Below, piece after piece: positions 16,080 through 25,250 of a stretch of DNA of 64,000 nt. Every line of letters begins with the position of its first letter. The first letter of the stretch is position 1. Below the pieces are notes generated by a model. The model had not been told where the DNA came from. It made no database searches and worked only from the letters and a program-made list of their open reading frames with translations. This DNA is from JACRCG01 sp964524835 (lineage in GTDB: Bacteria; Desulfobacterota; Desulfuromonadia; Geobacterales; Pseudopelobacteraceae), in the NCBI GenBank assembly GCA_964524835.1, contig CAZGEG010000016.1, positions 47,727 to 111,726 on the forward strand, in the 5' to 3' direction. The translations under genes were made by a program, and so were the position numbers.

Positions 16080-17264
16080 TTAGAACGCTTTGGAGGCATA
16101 GCCGTCAATCTGGTCTCCGGCTGTGTCCATCTGCCTTCCGGAAGCGTCCTTGCCGGAAAACTTGAAAACGAGGTGGGAAGGATCGATGGTGGCATCTCCG
16201 GCGGCATTCTGCTGCACCGTAAACGTGACGCTTGCCTGCTGTGTTTCCGAATTGTAGGTAACGGAATAGGGACGTTTCGCAATGCTCACTTCGCTGCCCG
16301 GTGCCGGCATGGAGTTGTTGTAATAACCGCCTTCCGTGCTCTTGGCCCTGGATATTTCCCAGTTGGCCGGATTCATGATCGAGGCTATGTCCATTTTATT
16401 GTTGAACTGGATCGCAACGGATACTTTTTTACTGGCGTCAGGAGCCGTAAGCAGCGTCGGGTCAAGCATCCAGAGCGGGGTCCGGGCCCCGAGCAGCTGG
16501 TTAAAGCCGCGGTTGTTGGCGGCATCCATATAAACCATTTTGGGTTTGTTGAGGATATAGCTCAAATCATTCGCGAGGCTAGACCGCTTTGCGTCAAGGA
16601 TACTCAGCTGCTCGGCAGCCTTGTCGGTTTCGCCCAGCTTGATGTAGGCCGCACCGAGCTCATAGTTGGCAGCGGCAAAATCCTTTTTGAGCGTAAGGGC
16701 CTTTTCCAGCTGTCTGGCAGCATCTTCCGGCCGGCCCATCTTGTTGTAAAGCACTCCCAGACTGTACGGCACATTGCCGTCGCGGGGGGAGACCTTGGCG
16801 ACCTTATTGAACTGGGCTTCTGCTTCGCCGAAACGCTCGGTCTGGGTGTAGAGGATGCCGAGCGTATAATCTGCCAGAGGATTGAGAGGATCCATCTTTG
16901 CTGAAGTTTTGAATTCCTTTTCCGCATCGGTGTACTGCTTCGCCTGGAGATAGACGTTGCCGAGGTTGTTGTGGGCGGTCACGGAAGTTCTGTCCAGCTG
17001 TACGGCTGTTTTAAAGTATTTTATGGCTTCGGTGGTATTCCCTTTGGCCTGGTAGATCTTGCCCAGACTGGCATAGGCGTCGGTGTTCTGGGGATCGAAA
17101 CCCAGCACCTTCTTGAATTCCGTGATAGCTTCGTCAATCTTATTGGCGCTCCAGTAGGTCGCCGCCTTGTTCATGGCATACAGGGCAACCTGGCTGCGCT
17201 GGGCCTGGGCATTATCGCTAACGGAAAAGAGTGCATCCGCTGCTGCTGAAAACATATCTGCCAT
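16080..17264 (-). CDS. TPR protein with C-terminal SbsA/Big-like Ig domain
   Basis: 394 residues from an ATG at 17264 preceded by GGAAGG. Residues about 35-230 carry five to six TPRs (DEAITEFKKVLGFDPQNTDA, GNTTEAIKYFKTAVQLD, RPEDAARQLEKALTLKKDF). The last about 120 residues resemble a bacterial Ig-like SbsA domain (KKVSVAIQFNNKMD, NWEISRAK, VSIAKRPYSVTYN, FKFSGKDASGRQMDTAGDQI). There is no signal peptide. The gene is alone between a strong terminator and a divergent ROK kinase gene. Its place at the head of the glycosylation island suggests it binds a secreted or flagellar protein, which is inference. Confidence 0.75.
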   Translation of the reverse strand: MADMFSAAADALFSVSDNAQAQRSQVALYAMNKAATYWSANKIDEAITEFKKVLGFDPQNTDAYASLGKIYQAKGNTTEAIKYFKTAVQLDRTSVTAHNNLGNVYLQAKQYTDAEKEFKTSAKMDPLNPLADYTLGILYTQTERFGEAEAQFNKVAKVSPRDGNVPYSLGVLYNKMGRPEDAARQLEKALTLKKDFAAANYELGAAYIKLGETDKAAEQLSILDAKRSSLANDLSYILNKPKMVYMDAANNRGFNQLLGARTPLWMLDPTLLTAPDASKKVSVAIQFNNKMDIASIMNPANWEISRAKSTEGGYYNNSMPAPGSEVSIAKRPYSVTYNSETQQASVTFTVQQNAAGDATIDPSHLVFKFSGKDASGRQMDTAGDQIDGYASKAF

Positions 17265-17564
17265 GACATTACCTTCCTTCCGCTGCAACCGATCATCGAC
17301 GGGGCAAACCCACCGGTGAGAGCTGCAGTCTACCTGTTTAGACGTATCGGATAAAAATACAACTTTTCAAGCATTATTTCAGTCAGTTGAACAACAATTG
17401 AGCTTGACCGCAACGTATGCTACTGTTGTGGCTCGATAGTGTATCTCTGCAACGAACCACACGGGTACAGTACCACAGCGAGAAAGATTTTACCAGATGC
17501 AGGGAAAGATGACGGTTGCAGCGCAACCGGGATCTTCTCCCCGTTATTTTCTTGAGGAGCAGCC
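17265..17564. other. Divergent intergenic region, promoters only
   Basis: About 300 bp between the SbsA-like TPR gene and the ROK kinase. On the minus strand TTGAAA (around 17370) and, further on, CCGATA resemble parts of a sigma-70 or sigma-28 promoter, but spacing fits neither well. TTGACC occurs on the plus strand near 17405. No ORF with coding character and no repeat were found. Confidence 0.4.
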
Positions 17565-18629
17565 ATGCAAACAGACGGGTATGTGATCGGAATAGATATC
17601 GGCGGAACGAGCACGTCCTTCGGCGTTGTAGATCGCCTCGGCACTCTTGTATGCGAGGGGGCCCTGGAGACAGAGGCCGATCAGCCGGCAGAAAGGCTGG
17701 TTTCCCGTCTGTATGACGCGATCGGAACGTTGCGCTCAACCCTCCCGGCTCGGACAGGCCTTTCGGGAATCGGCATCGGCGCCCCCAATGCCAACTACCT
17801 TCGGGGAACGGTCGAGAATCCGCCTAATCTCAACTGGGGGGCGTCGGTCAATCTGGCGGAACTGTTCCGGCAGAGCTTCGATCTGCCGGTTGCCGTCACC
17901 AACGACGCCAACGCCGCCGCAATCGGTGAACTGCTGTTCGGCGGCGCCCGCGGGATGAAGCACGCCGTCGTCATCACGCTGGGAACTGGCCTGGGGAGCG
18001 GCATTATAGCCAACGGCGAACTGCTGTACGGCGCAGGCGGCTTTGCCGGCGAGCTCGGCCATACGACCGTTGACCCCGAAGGGCGGCACTGCGCCTGCGG
18101 GAAGCGGGGATGCCTGGAAACCTACGTTTCAGCGACAGGTCTCTGCCGGACCATGTTCGAACTGCTGGCGCAACGGTATGAACCCAGCCGTCTGCGGGAA
18201 GTTAGTTACAGCAAACTAACATCAAAACAGATCTATGAGTCGGCCTGCGGCGGGGATCCGATCGCCCTGGCGGCCTTTGATGCGACGGCCCGGGTTCTGG
18301 GAATGAAGCTGGCAGATGCCGTCGCGCACACCGGTCCCGAAGCGATCTTTCTCTCCGGCGGGCTGGCAGCAGCGGGTGATCTGCTGATAGTGCCGGCGCG
18401 GCGCTATCTGGAGGAATATCTGTTCACTCCGTACAAGGGGAAGGTACAGCTGCTCCGGTCAGAGCTGCCGGAGGGGAGCGGCGCACTTCTGGGGGCGGCG
18501 GCGCTGGCCTGGCAAGAAGTGGATAAGCGTCGCCAAGCTCGGCTCAAGGTGTCCAGTATGAAGGTCAGGGACGAGAGCATGAGGGTGAATGCCGAATTTG
18601 ACGAGATTGAGGATGAACTTACATACTAA
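17565..18629 (+). CDS. ROK-family sugar kinase (glucokinase-like)
   Basis: 354 residues. The N-terminal phosphate-binding motif GIDIGGTSTSFGVVD starts at residue 9; VTNDANAAAIGE carries the catalytic Asp (about 114); the ROK zinc motif CACGKRGCLE has Cys176, Cys178 and Cys183 with His166 nearby in GELGHTTV; GLGSGIIANGELLYGAGGFA is the second signature. It should phosphorylate glucose or a related hexose with ATP in the cytoplasm. GAGGAG precedes the ATG. A helix-turn-helix domain is absent, so it is a kinase and not a ROK repressor. It stands alone, convergent with the oxidoreductase gene 16 nt away. Confidence 0.9.
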   Translation: MQTDGYVIGIDIGGTSTSFGVVDRLGTLVCEGALETEADQPAERLVSRLYDAIGTLRSTLPARTGLSGIGIGAPNANYLRGTVENPPNLNWGASVNLAELFRQSFDLPVAVTNDANAAAIGELLFGGARGMKHAVVITLGTGLGSGIIANGELLYGAGGFAGELGHTTVDPEGRHCACGKRGCLETYVSATGLCRTMFELLAQRYEPSRLREVSYSKLTSKQIYESACGGDPIALAAFDATARVLGMKLADAVAHTGPEAIFLSGGLAAAGDLLIVPARRYLEEYLFTPYKGKVQLLRSELPEGSGALLGAAALAWQEVDKRRQARLKVSSMKVRDESMRVNAEFDEIEDELTY

Positions 18630-18645
18630 CACGAAATAATATCCG

Positions 18646-20655
18646 TTACTCCCCCCTGACCTCCACCGTCACGTCATACAGGGTACTCCCCCGCCCGCCG
18701 TCCGTCAGGCGCTGCGACGTCAGGGCGTTGACCCCGCGGTCGCCGGGGATGAACTCCCGCCACCAAACCCCTTCGGTAACAACCGTCCCGGCAGGAACCC
18801 GCTCGGATATCCGCAGCTTAAACCGGACCGTTCCCCGGTCATTGCAGGCGGCCACCGCCTGCCCGTCAGTCAGACCACGCGCATCGGCATCGAACCGGTT
18901 CATCAGCAGTTCCATGCACGTCTGCTTCCTGCGCAGATCGTCCTGCTCGTAAAAACTTGAATTGAGGGCGAACGGTGTGGCCGCCGGCTGCAGGCAGAGC
19001 GGATAACCATCCCGCCCGGCATGGGTCGGGAGGAGGCGCGGCAGAGGCTCGGCTTCCCTGGCGTTCAGAACCTCGATCTTTCCCGAGGGGGTCAGCCACT
19101 CCTTCTTCAGCTCCGCCGGCGGCGTCAGCATGACCGGCTCCCCCCGGCGCAACTTTTCGGTGACGACTCCGCTCCGCCAGGGGTTTTCTTCAACCAGCAG
19201 CAGCTCGACCAGTTCATCCGCCGACAGGCGGAAAAACGGTTCCTGCCACCCCATTCCTTCCGCCAGCAGGCAGAACAGTTCCCGGTTGCTTTTTGATTCT
19301 CCCACCGGCGGGATGACGGCGTTGCCGCGCTGGGCGTGGTAACTGCCGTAGCAGCGATACAGATCGGAGTGCTCCAGCGAAGAGGTCGCCGGCAGGACGA
19401 TGTCGGCATAGCGGGCGGTGTCGGTCATGAAGCGCTCGTGGACGACCGTAAACAGATCCTCCCGCTCCAGACCCCGGATGACCGCATTCTGGTCGGGGGC
19501 GATGGCGGCCGGGTTGGAGTGGTAGACGTACAGCGACATCACCGGCGGATCTGCCAGTTCGGTCAGCGCGCCGCCGAGCTGGTTCATGCTGACCAGTCGC
19601 GGCGGGCTCTCCATGAAATCCTCCCGCGTCACACTCTGCAGCGGGAATGCTCCACCGGTGGAGGTGCCGATGAAGACACCCCCGCCCGGTTTCCCCCAGG
19701 CGCCGACGACAGCCGGCAGGCAGCTGATCGTGCGCACGGTCATCGCGCCGTTGCCGTAGCGGGTCAGGCCGCTCCCGAGCCGAATGAAGGGGGCCTTTGC
19801 CCGGGCATACTCCCGCGCCAGCCGTTCGATGACGTTGACCGGCAGGCCGCAGACCTCCGCCATCTGTGCAGGGGAACACTCCGGCAGAATCCGTGCCGCC
19901 AGCTCCCCGAAGCCGAGGACATTGGCGGAAATGAACTCCCGGTCCAGCAGCCCCTCCCGCTCGATGACATGCAGCATCCCGAGCGCCAGCGCGCCATCTG
20001 ACCCGGGGCGGACCAGGAACGCTTCATCGGCCGCCTCGCAGGTCGGGGTGCGGTAGGTATCTATCGCCCAGAGCCGGGCACCATTTCTCCGGGCTGCCTG
20101 GGCATCCCGCATCGCGTGGATACTGGTTGCAACGGCATTGATCCCCCACAGGATCACCAGGTCGCTCTCCTCGATTTCGGCCGGCTCCATGGCCGGAGTA
20201 TCCCCCATAAGCGCCTTCCACCCGGCATCCTTGGCCGGCGAACAGATTGTCCGCTCCAGCCGCGACGCACCTAGCTTGTTGAAAAAGGCGTGGCCGGCAT
20301 TGCGCTGCACCAGCCCCATCGTCCCGGCGTATGAGTAGGGGAGGATCGCTTCTGCACCAGGACCGGCGATGATCTCCTGCCAGCGGGAACAGACCAGTTC
20401 GATAGCACTTTCCCAGGAAATCGGCTCAAACTCCCCTTTCCCCTTCTTCCCGACCCGCCTGAGCGGTGTAACCAGCCGCCGGGGAGAGTGCACGGTCTGT
20501 TCGTAATGTCCCATCTTCGGGCAGAGCAGTCCACGGGTAACCGGATGGTCCGAGTCACCGCCGACACTGATGGCGCGGCCGTTCTCAACATTTACGAGAA
20601 GGCCGCAGGCATCGGGGCAGTCATAAGGGCAGACGGAACGAACGGTGACAGGCAT
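18646..20655 (-). CDS. Molybdopterin-dependent oxidoreductase (DMSO reductase superfamily)
   Basis: 669 residues. The N-terminus binds a 4Fe-4S cluster through Cys9, Cys13, Cys17 and Cys45 (VCPYDCPDACGLL, GLLCPKMGH). ATMGLVQRNAGHAFF-type and NAGHAFFNKLGASRLERTIC segments, LVILWGINAVATSIHAM and the C-terminal dinucleotide-binding domain (about 550-669, ACNDRGTVRFKLRISERVPA) complete the molybdopterin fold. No twin-arginine signal is present, so it is cytoplasmic. The electron acceptor and substrate are unknown; proteins of this length without partner subunits form an uncharacterised group near formate dehydrogenase-like enzymes. No accessory genes are adjacent. Confidence 0.85.
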   Translation of the reverse strand: MPVTVRSVCPYDCPDACGLLVNVENGRAISVGGDSDHPVTRGLLCPKMGHYEQTVHSPRRLVTPLRRVGKKGKGEFEPISWESAIELVCSRWQEIIAGPGAEAILPYSYAGTMGLVQRNAGHAFFNKLGASRLERTICSPAKDAGWKALMGDTPAMEPAEIEESDLVILWGINAVATSIHAMRDAQAARRNGARLWAIDTYRTPTCEAADEAFLVRPGSDGALALGMLHVIEREGLLDREFISANVLGFGELAARILPECSPAQMAEVCGLPVNVIERLAREYARAKAPFIRLGSGLTRYGNGAMTVRTISCLPAVVGAWGKPGGGVFIGTSTGGAFPLQSVTREDFMESPPRLVSMNQLGGALTELADPPVMSLYVYHSNPAAIAPDQNAVIRGLEREDLFTVVHERFMTDTARYADIVLPATSSLEHSDLYRCYGSYHAQRGNAVIPPVGESKSNRELFCLLAEGMGWQEPFFRLSADELVELLLVEENPWRSGVVTEKLRRGEPVMLTPPAELKKEWLTPSGKIEVLNAREAEPLPRLLPTHAGRDGYPLCLQPAATPFALNSSFYEQDDLRRKQTCMELLMNRFDADARGLTDGQAVAACNDRGTVRFKLRISERVPAGTVVTEGVWWREFIPGDRGVNALTSQRLTDGGRGSTLYDVTVEVRGE

Positions 20656-20772
20656 GGCTGGAGTCCTTTCACTAAAAAATTCGCAATACTATAGCCGATT
20701 TCAAAAAACAATTGCAGATGAAATAGTTTTGGTGCGATAAACAGAAAAGTTCTATGACCTGAGAGGTTTGCC

Positions 20773-21333
20773 ATGACGCAACAGCCGGAAATCCTGCATT
20801 ACGCCGTCTCCGTGGTCGGCAAAGACCGACCCGGCATCGTCGCCGCGGTCACCGAGGGGCTTTTCAACCTCGGCTGCAACATCGCCGATTCCAGCTGCAC
20901 GATGCTGGGTGGCGAGTTCGCCATGATCATGATCATTTCGCTGAAAAGACCGTTCAGCAAATCGCGGCTGATCGAAGAACTTAAACCGGTCTGCGACCGG
21001 ATCGGAATGACCCTTGGGGTTCGCACCCTTCATCCCGACGAAGTAGTCCGCCGGGAGCCTGACGGCGAGATCTGCATGATCTCCGTCTATGGCGCGGACC
21101 AGCCGGGCATCGTGTATCGCGTCACCCGCGAACTTGCCGGCCGCAGCATTAACATTACCGACCTCAACACCAAACTCATCGGGACGGCCGAGGAGCCGGT
21201 CTACGTGCTGATGATGGAGGTGGCACTGCCTGATGGGGTGAGCCCGGAGGGGGTGGAACAGACGCTGGCCGCCCTGAAAAATGAGCTGAACGTGGAAATC
21301 AACGTACGGGTCATAACACCGGTGGCTTTCTAA
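20773..21333 (+). CDS. Tandem ACT-domain regulatory protein (GcvR-like)
   Basis: 186 residues with two ACT domains: YAVSVVGKDRPGIVAAVTEG at residues about 10-29 and ICMISVYGADQPGIVYRVTR at about 96-115. This is the layout of GcvR-type amino-acid-responsive regulators; no DNA-binding domain is present. GAGAGG precedes the ATG. Only 2 nt separate it from the deformylase gene downstream, so they are cotranscribed. The ligand is probably glycine or another amino acid by family analogy. Confidence 0.85.
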   Translation: MTQQPEILHYAVSVVGKDRPGIVAAVTEGLFNLGCNIADSSCTMLGGEFAMIMIISLKRPFSKSRLIEELKPVCDRIGMTLGVRTLHPDEVVRREPDGEICMISVYGADQPGIVYRVTRELAGRSINITDLNTKLIGTAEEPVYVLMMEVALPDGVSPEGVEQTLAALKNELNVEINVRVITPVAF

Positions 21334-21335
21334 CG

Positions 21336-21839
21336 ATGCCGGTCCAGCCGATTTTACGCTATCCGCACCCGGTCTTGAAAAAGCTCTGCAATAAAGTCGA
21401 GAGGATCGATCAGTGCATCCATGACCTGATCCAGGACATGGTGGATACGATGCATGAGGGGCCCGGTTCGGTCGGCGTGGCCGCCTCGCAGATCGGCGTC
21501 ACGCTCAGGGTCTGTGTCGTGGACGTTTCCAAAAACCGCCACGGGAAAGAGAATAACCATGGCCTGCTCTGCATGATCAACCCGGAGATCACGGCTCGCA
21601 GCGGCTCGGCCACCATGCGCGAGGGGTGCATGAGCGTGCCGGACTACACCGGCGATGTCGATCGGGCGACCGAGATTACGCTCCGCTTCACCCTGCCGGA
21701 TGGAACCCTCCAGGTCGTGACCGCCAGCGGCTTTGAGGCGGTTGCGATTCAGCACGAAATGGACCATCTGGACGGCATCCTCTTTCTGGACCGGGTAACC
21801 AGCATCAAGACCGGACTGTTCCGGCGCAAGAACTATTAA
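21336..21839 (+). CDS. def: Peptide deformylase
   Basis: 167 residues, normal length. All three family motifs are present: GVAASQIG (47-54), REGCMS with zinc ligand Cys98, and QHEMDHLDG with His140, Glu141 and His144. It removes the formyl group from nascent proteins. It starts 2 nt after the ACT-domain gene, sharing its transcript. Confidence 0.95.
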   Translation: MPVQPILRYPHPVLKKLCNKVERIDQCIHDLIQDMVDTMHEGPGSVGVAASQIGVTLRVCVVDVSKNRHGKENNHGLLCMINPEITARSGSATMREGCMSVPDYTGDVDRATEITLRFTLPDGTLQVVTASGFEAVAIQHEMDHLDGILFLDRVTSIKTGLFRRKNY

Positions 21840-21870
21840 CCTAAGCTGGACAAACCGAAACAAAAAAATC

Positions 21871-21978
21871 TCACGCGGAGACGCGGAGAACACCAAGATT
21901 GAAAGCTTAATGTTTTTGGGCTTAAATCATAAATCTTTTGTATTTGACTCTCTCCGCGCCCTCCGCGTCTCCGCGTGA
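21871..21978. repeat. Short palindromic element with perfect 18-bp inverted repeats
   Basis: TCACGCGGAGACGCGGAG at 21871-21888 and its exact reverse complement at 21961-21978 enclose about 72 AT-rich bases without an ORF. Each arm itself contains a tandem CGCGGAG. Similar GC-rich ends are seen as dispersed repeats in many environmental genomes, so this is likely one copy of a genome-wide element located between def and the AMMECR1 gene. Confidence 0.65.
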
Positions 21979-22049
21979 ACTCGGTTTTGCAGTATTTGTA
22001 AGAGATGAAATTTCTATTCCTGCATTTATGAATTGATGGAGTGAAAACA

Positions 22050-22595
22050 ATGTCAGATCTTTTGACCATAAAAGAACGGAAGGAACTGCTGAAGATCGCC
22101 AGGCAAACGGTCATCGAGTACGTCACCAACCGGAAAGTGCCGACGATCGTAACGACGTCACCGGGACTGAACCTTCACTCCGGCTGTTTTGTCACGGTCA
22201 AGCAGAAGGGGGAACTGCGGGGGTGCATCGGCAATTTCGTATCGGACCAGCCGCTGTATCAACTGGTACAGGAGATGGCGGTCTCGGCCGCAACCCGTGA
22301 CCCCCGTTTTTACCCGATGAAGATCGACGATCTGGCCGATTTCAACCTTGATATTTCGGTGCTGTCGCCGCTGGAAAAAACTGCTTCTGTTGAGGAAATC
22401 CGGGTCGGAACCCATGGCATCTACATCGTCAAAGGAAGTTACCGCGGGGTACTGCTGCCGCAGGTGGCGACCGAATACGGCTGGAACCGCGAGCAGTTCC
22501 TGCAGCACACCTGCATCAAGGCCGGCCTGCCGCAGGACGCCTGGCAGGGGGAATGTGAACTCTACATTTTTAGTGCGCAGGTTTTTGGCGATTAG
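22050..22595 (+). CDS. amrA: AmmeMemoRadiSam system protein A (AMMECR1 domain)
   Basis: 181 residues. The AMMECR1 core is shown by FVTVKQKGELRGCIGNF (RGCIG motif near residue 64), AVSAATRDPRFYPM, DLADFNLDISVLSPLE and LLPQVATEYGWNREQFL followed by HTCIKAGLP. In bacteria this domain is linked to a Memo protein and a radical SAM enzyme, which are not seen next to it here. The ATG at 22050 has GGAG 8-9 nt upstream; an in-frame GTG at 22041 is less likely because GGAG would be too close. Its biochemical role is unknown. Confidence 0.88.
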   Translation: MSDLLTIKERKELLKIARQTVIEYVTNRKVPTIVTTSPGLNLHSGCFVTVKQKGELRGCIGNFVSDQPLYQLVQEMAVSAATRDPRFYPMKIDDLADFNLDISVLSPLEKTASVEEIRVGTHGIYIVKGSYRGVLLPQVATEYGWNREQFLQHTCIKAGLPQDAWQGECELYIFSAQVFGD

Positions 22596-22626
22596 CAGCA
22601 TTGGTTATGCAACAAATTCGGGGGAG

Positions 22627-24045
22627 CTACCTTTCCCTTCCTGCCTCATGAAACGCCTTGGTAACCGGCGAGAAAAAATACTCCATCACAGATCTGGTCC
22701 CCAGCTTTATTTCGGCTGACACCTGCATGCCGGGGGTCAGCTTGTGACTATCTCCGCCCACCACAAGCTGCTGGTCTGTCATCGCAACAAGAGCCTTGTA
22801 GACCAGTTTCCCGCCAGACTTGTTGTTCGCTCCCGCAGACAACGGATCGGTTTTATCGCTACCGCCATTATCACTGGAGTCGGCACCGACATGCTCTACC
22901 AGGCCGTCGACCATGCCGTACTTCTGGAACGTAAAGGCGCTGATCTTGAGTTTCACCTTCTGACCGGGCCGTACAAATCCGATGTCTTCATTGGTTACCC
23001 AGACCTCAGCTCTCAGCGACTCGTTTTGAGGGATCAGTGTCATCAGGATGGTGCCGGGTGTGGTGACCGTACCGACCGTATGGGTGGCAAGGTCCTTGAC
23101 CACGCCGTCCTGGGGGGCTTTCAGCTCAAGCAGCTCATTGCGGTACTGTTGTTTGGCCAGTTCCTGGTTTACCTTTTCAAGCTGGGCAGCAGCTTCCACC
23201 CGTTCAGTTTGCAGCTGCCGACGATAATCGGCGGTGATCTGGCTGATCTTCTTCTCTGCCTGGTTGATCGTTGCCTGGGTGCTTTTGATCACAAATTCCT
23301 GCGATCGCAGGTCCTGTTCTTTTTCGATCCGTTCCCGCTGTTTATCGGTTGCATCCAGTCGGGCAACATGCCCCTCCTTCAAGAATGACGCGTAGGATCG
23401 CTCCTGTTCCCGATAATGGGGCAGGGTCATTTCCAGCTTGGTTTTTATCTCTCTGGCGCCCGACATTTCCTGTTGCGCTTTATCAAGGACACTGCGCTGC
23501 TCTTCCAACAGGCTCTCATAGGCACGGCGGTTTGCCTGATACTGTGCGAATACATGCGAGAAGACATCGGAAGGATCGCCCGTTTCCCTCAAAAGCTGTT
23601 TCCCCCCCAGTTCAACGTCTATGCGGCGCAGGGCCAATCGATGCTTGCCCACTTCCGATGCCAGGCTCCTCCCTTCGGCGTTGGATATGACCGCATCCAT
23701 ACGCATCAACACCTGTCCCTTTTTAACGTGCTCGCCTTCTTTGACCAAGATTTCTTTGACGATGCCCTGTTCAGCCGGCTGTACGATCTTCAGGTAGCTT
23801 TGGGGAACAAGCTTCCCCTCAGCGACAGCAACGATATCCAGCCGACCAATAACCGCCCAGAGGATGATGCAGAGAAACAGGAGCATGACCGATTTGAGGA
23901 CGGCCCTCCCCAGTGGTGCAGGCGGCTTTTCCTGAAGACGGACAATGGACGGAGCAAAATCGAGGGGGTCCGTTTCGGCGGCATTGAAAAGACGGTCGGA
24001 TATCCTGGCAATACGGGACTTTTGCGGGGGGTGTATACCGTTCAT
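22627..24045 (-). CDS. HlyD-family type I secretion membrane fusion protein
   Basis: 472 residues. A cytoplasmic N-terminus (about 50 residues) is followed by one transmembrane segment (LKSVMLLFLCIILWAVIG), the lipoyl half-domain EQGIVKEILVKEGEHVKKGQ, a long coiled-coil hairpin (about 125-310) and the second lipoyl half with LKAPQDGVVKDLATHTVGTV. The C-terminal GKLVYKALVAM and LTPGMQVSAEIKLGTRSVMEY are typical of T1SS adaptors. It should bridge the ABC exporter at 39853-42087 and an outer-membrane TolC protein. The ATG overlaps the glycosyltransferase stop by 4 nt. It is the last gene of the RTX operon, about 16 kb from its exporter partner. An atypical low-complexity stretch rich in Ser, Gly, Asn and Asp sits near residue 395. 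Confidence 0.92.
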   Translation of the reverse strand: MNGIHPPQKSRIARISDRLFNAAETDPLDFAPSIVRLQEKPPAPLGRAVLKSVMLLFLCIILWAVIGRLDIVAVAEGKLVPQSYLKIVQPAEQGIVKEILVKEGEHVKKGQVLMRMDAVISNAEGRSLASEVGKHRLALRRIDVELGGKQLLRETGDPSDVFSHVFAQYQANRRAYESLLEEQRSVLDKAQQEMSGAREIKTKLEMTLPHYREQERSYASFLKEGHVARLDATDKQRERIEKEQDLRSQEFVIKSTQATINQAEKKISQITADYRRQLQTERVEAAAQLEKVNQELAKQQYRNELLELKAPQDGVVKDLATHTVGTVTTPGTILMTLIPQNESLRAEVWVTNEDIGFVRPGQKVKLKISAFTFQKYGMVDGLVEHVGADSSDNGGSDKTDPLSAGANNKSGGKLVYKALVAMTDQQLVVGGDSHKLTPGMQVSAEIKLGTRSVMEYFFSPVTKAFHEAGRER

Positions 24046-25250
24046 GGCAATGGTTTTTTCCTCTGTATTGATGTCATTTTTTCAAGTGTGTTTGCAAGCC
24101 GCATGAAAACCTGTTTATGATCGTAACCGGCATATTTTCTTGATATTTCCATAGCCTTTTCCCGGTATCTCCTCTCGAAAAGCATCGTGTTCAATGACTC
24201 TTCAAATTGCACCTTCAGTTGATCACGCCTCAAGCCAATACCGGCCCCTATCCTTTCCAGGTTGCAACTGTTCATCCATTGCTCGACGGTTGTAGGGATG
24301 CAGAGACCGGGAACACCGGACAAAAGACCAGCAGACATGGTTCCAAGGCCCGCGTTGCTTATTATAAATGTCATCTCAGGCAACAAAACCGACAGATTGG
24401 TCTTGGAGGAGACTAAACGCATTTCTTTCTTGCAGTACTTCTCCCTCAATTCATCAGCAAGACCGGGAATGTACGCGATAACTTCGGCACCGCATCTATC
24501 GAGTGCATCAAGGATTCCTGGTGTTTCAGCCGCCGGACGCAGATACGCGAAAATCTTGCGGTCCTGATGTCCGGCCCATTGTACCGCTTCACCATCTTCG
24601 GCCATGAACAACGGGCCGATATAGCGTCCATTTCTGCGGTCCGGATAGTGTGCCAGTTCCGGTAGAACCGCCTGCAGGGAAATATCTGCCCTGACTGCCT
24701 GATACAACCGGCTGAATTGAGACCCGCCAAATATCCGCCGAACCTGATTGACGTTGTACAGCAGCCTGTTTTCGGTGAATAGAAGTTTGTCCCTGGTCAT
24801 TTTCAGCAATGGCCTGAAACAGGGATACGGAGAAATGTCAGGAGGCGATTCAAACCCCGAGCCCAGTTTCAGGCAAGGCACACCGAAGACTCCTGCAGCC
24901 AGTATGACGGTGGGGGCATACTGGGAAAGGACCGCATCCGGCTTGTGCAGGTCAAAAACAGTCTGCCAACACCTCACCATCCCGCCAAGTATTGCTGCAT
25001 CACCAAAACCGCCCTCAGCAAGCACATCCGCAAAGCTCGCCGCCTCGCGGCGGGATTTTTTCAGACCGATAGGAATGGGGGACTGGAGATAGCTGAAACC
25101 TTCTTCATCAAGGAAGTGGTGGGCTGTCCCCACCTCCTTGACGGCAAAGAGCACCTCGTGACCACGCTCTCTTAGAATCCGGGCAACGGGCAGCATGACG
25201 GAGAGGTGCCCCAGATTCCCTCCCTGTTCCCAGGCAAACAAAAAGCGCAT
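24042..25250 (-). CDS. GT1-like glycosyltransferase inside the type I secretion operon
   Basis: 402 residues from the ATG at 25250, overlapping the radical SAM stop by one base (TGATG). The N-terminus GGNLGHLSVMLPVARILRER and the C-terminal ISNAGLGTMSAGLLSGVP, CIPTTVEQWMNSCNLERIG match the MGT/UGT GT-B fold. The usual HGGxGT donor motif reads SNAGLGT, so the donor His is replaced by Asn. No signal peptide or membrane anchor is seen. It follows the RTX and radical SAM genes and precedes hlyD by a 4-nt overlap, so it is expected to act on the secreted protein or a co-secreted molecule, although no acceptor is proven. Confidence 0.82.
   Translation of the reverse strand: MRFLFAWEQGGNLGHLSVMLPVARILRERGHEVLFAVKEVGTAHHFLDEEGFSYLQSPIPIGLKKSRREAASFADVLAEGGFGDAAILGGMVRCWQTVFDLHKPDAVLSQYAPTVILAAGVFGVPCLKLGSGFESPPDISPYPCFRPLLKMTRDKLLFTENRLLYNVNQVRRIFGGSQFSRLYQAVRADISLQAVLPELAHYPDRRNGRYIGPLFMAEDGEAVQWAGHQDRKIFAYLRPAAETPGILDALDRCGAEVIAYIPGLADELREKYCKKEMRLVSSKTNLSVLLPEMTFIISNAGLGTMSAGLLSGVPGLCIPTTVEQWMNSCNLERIGAGIGLRRDQLKVQFEESLNTMLFERRYREKAMEISRKYAGYDHKQVFMRLANTLEKMTSIQRKKPLP

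Noticed and set aside
17360..17400. Sigma-28 promoter upstream of the SbsA-like TPR gene
   Set aside because: CCGATA and an A-rich -35 are present but spacing is about 1-3 bp off and several consensus bases are missing.
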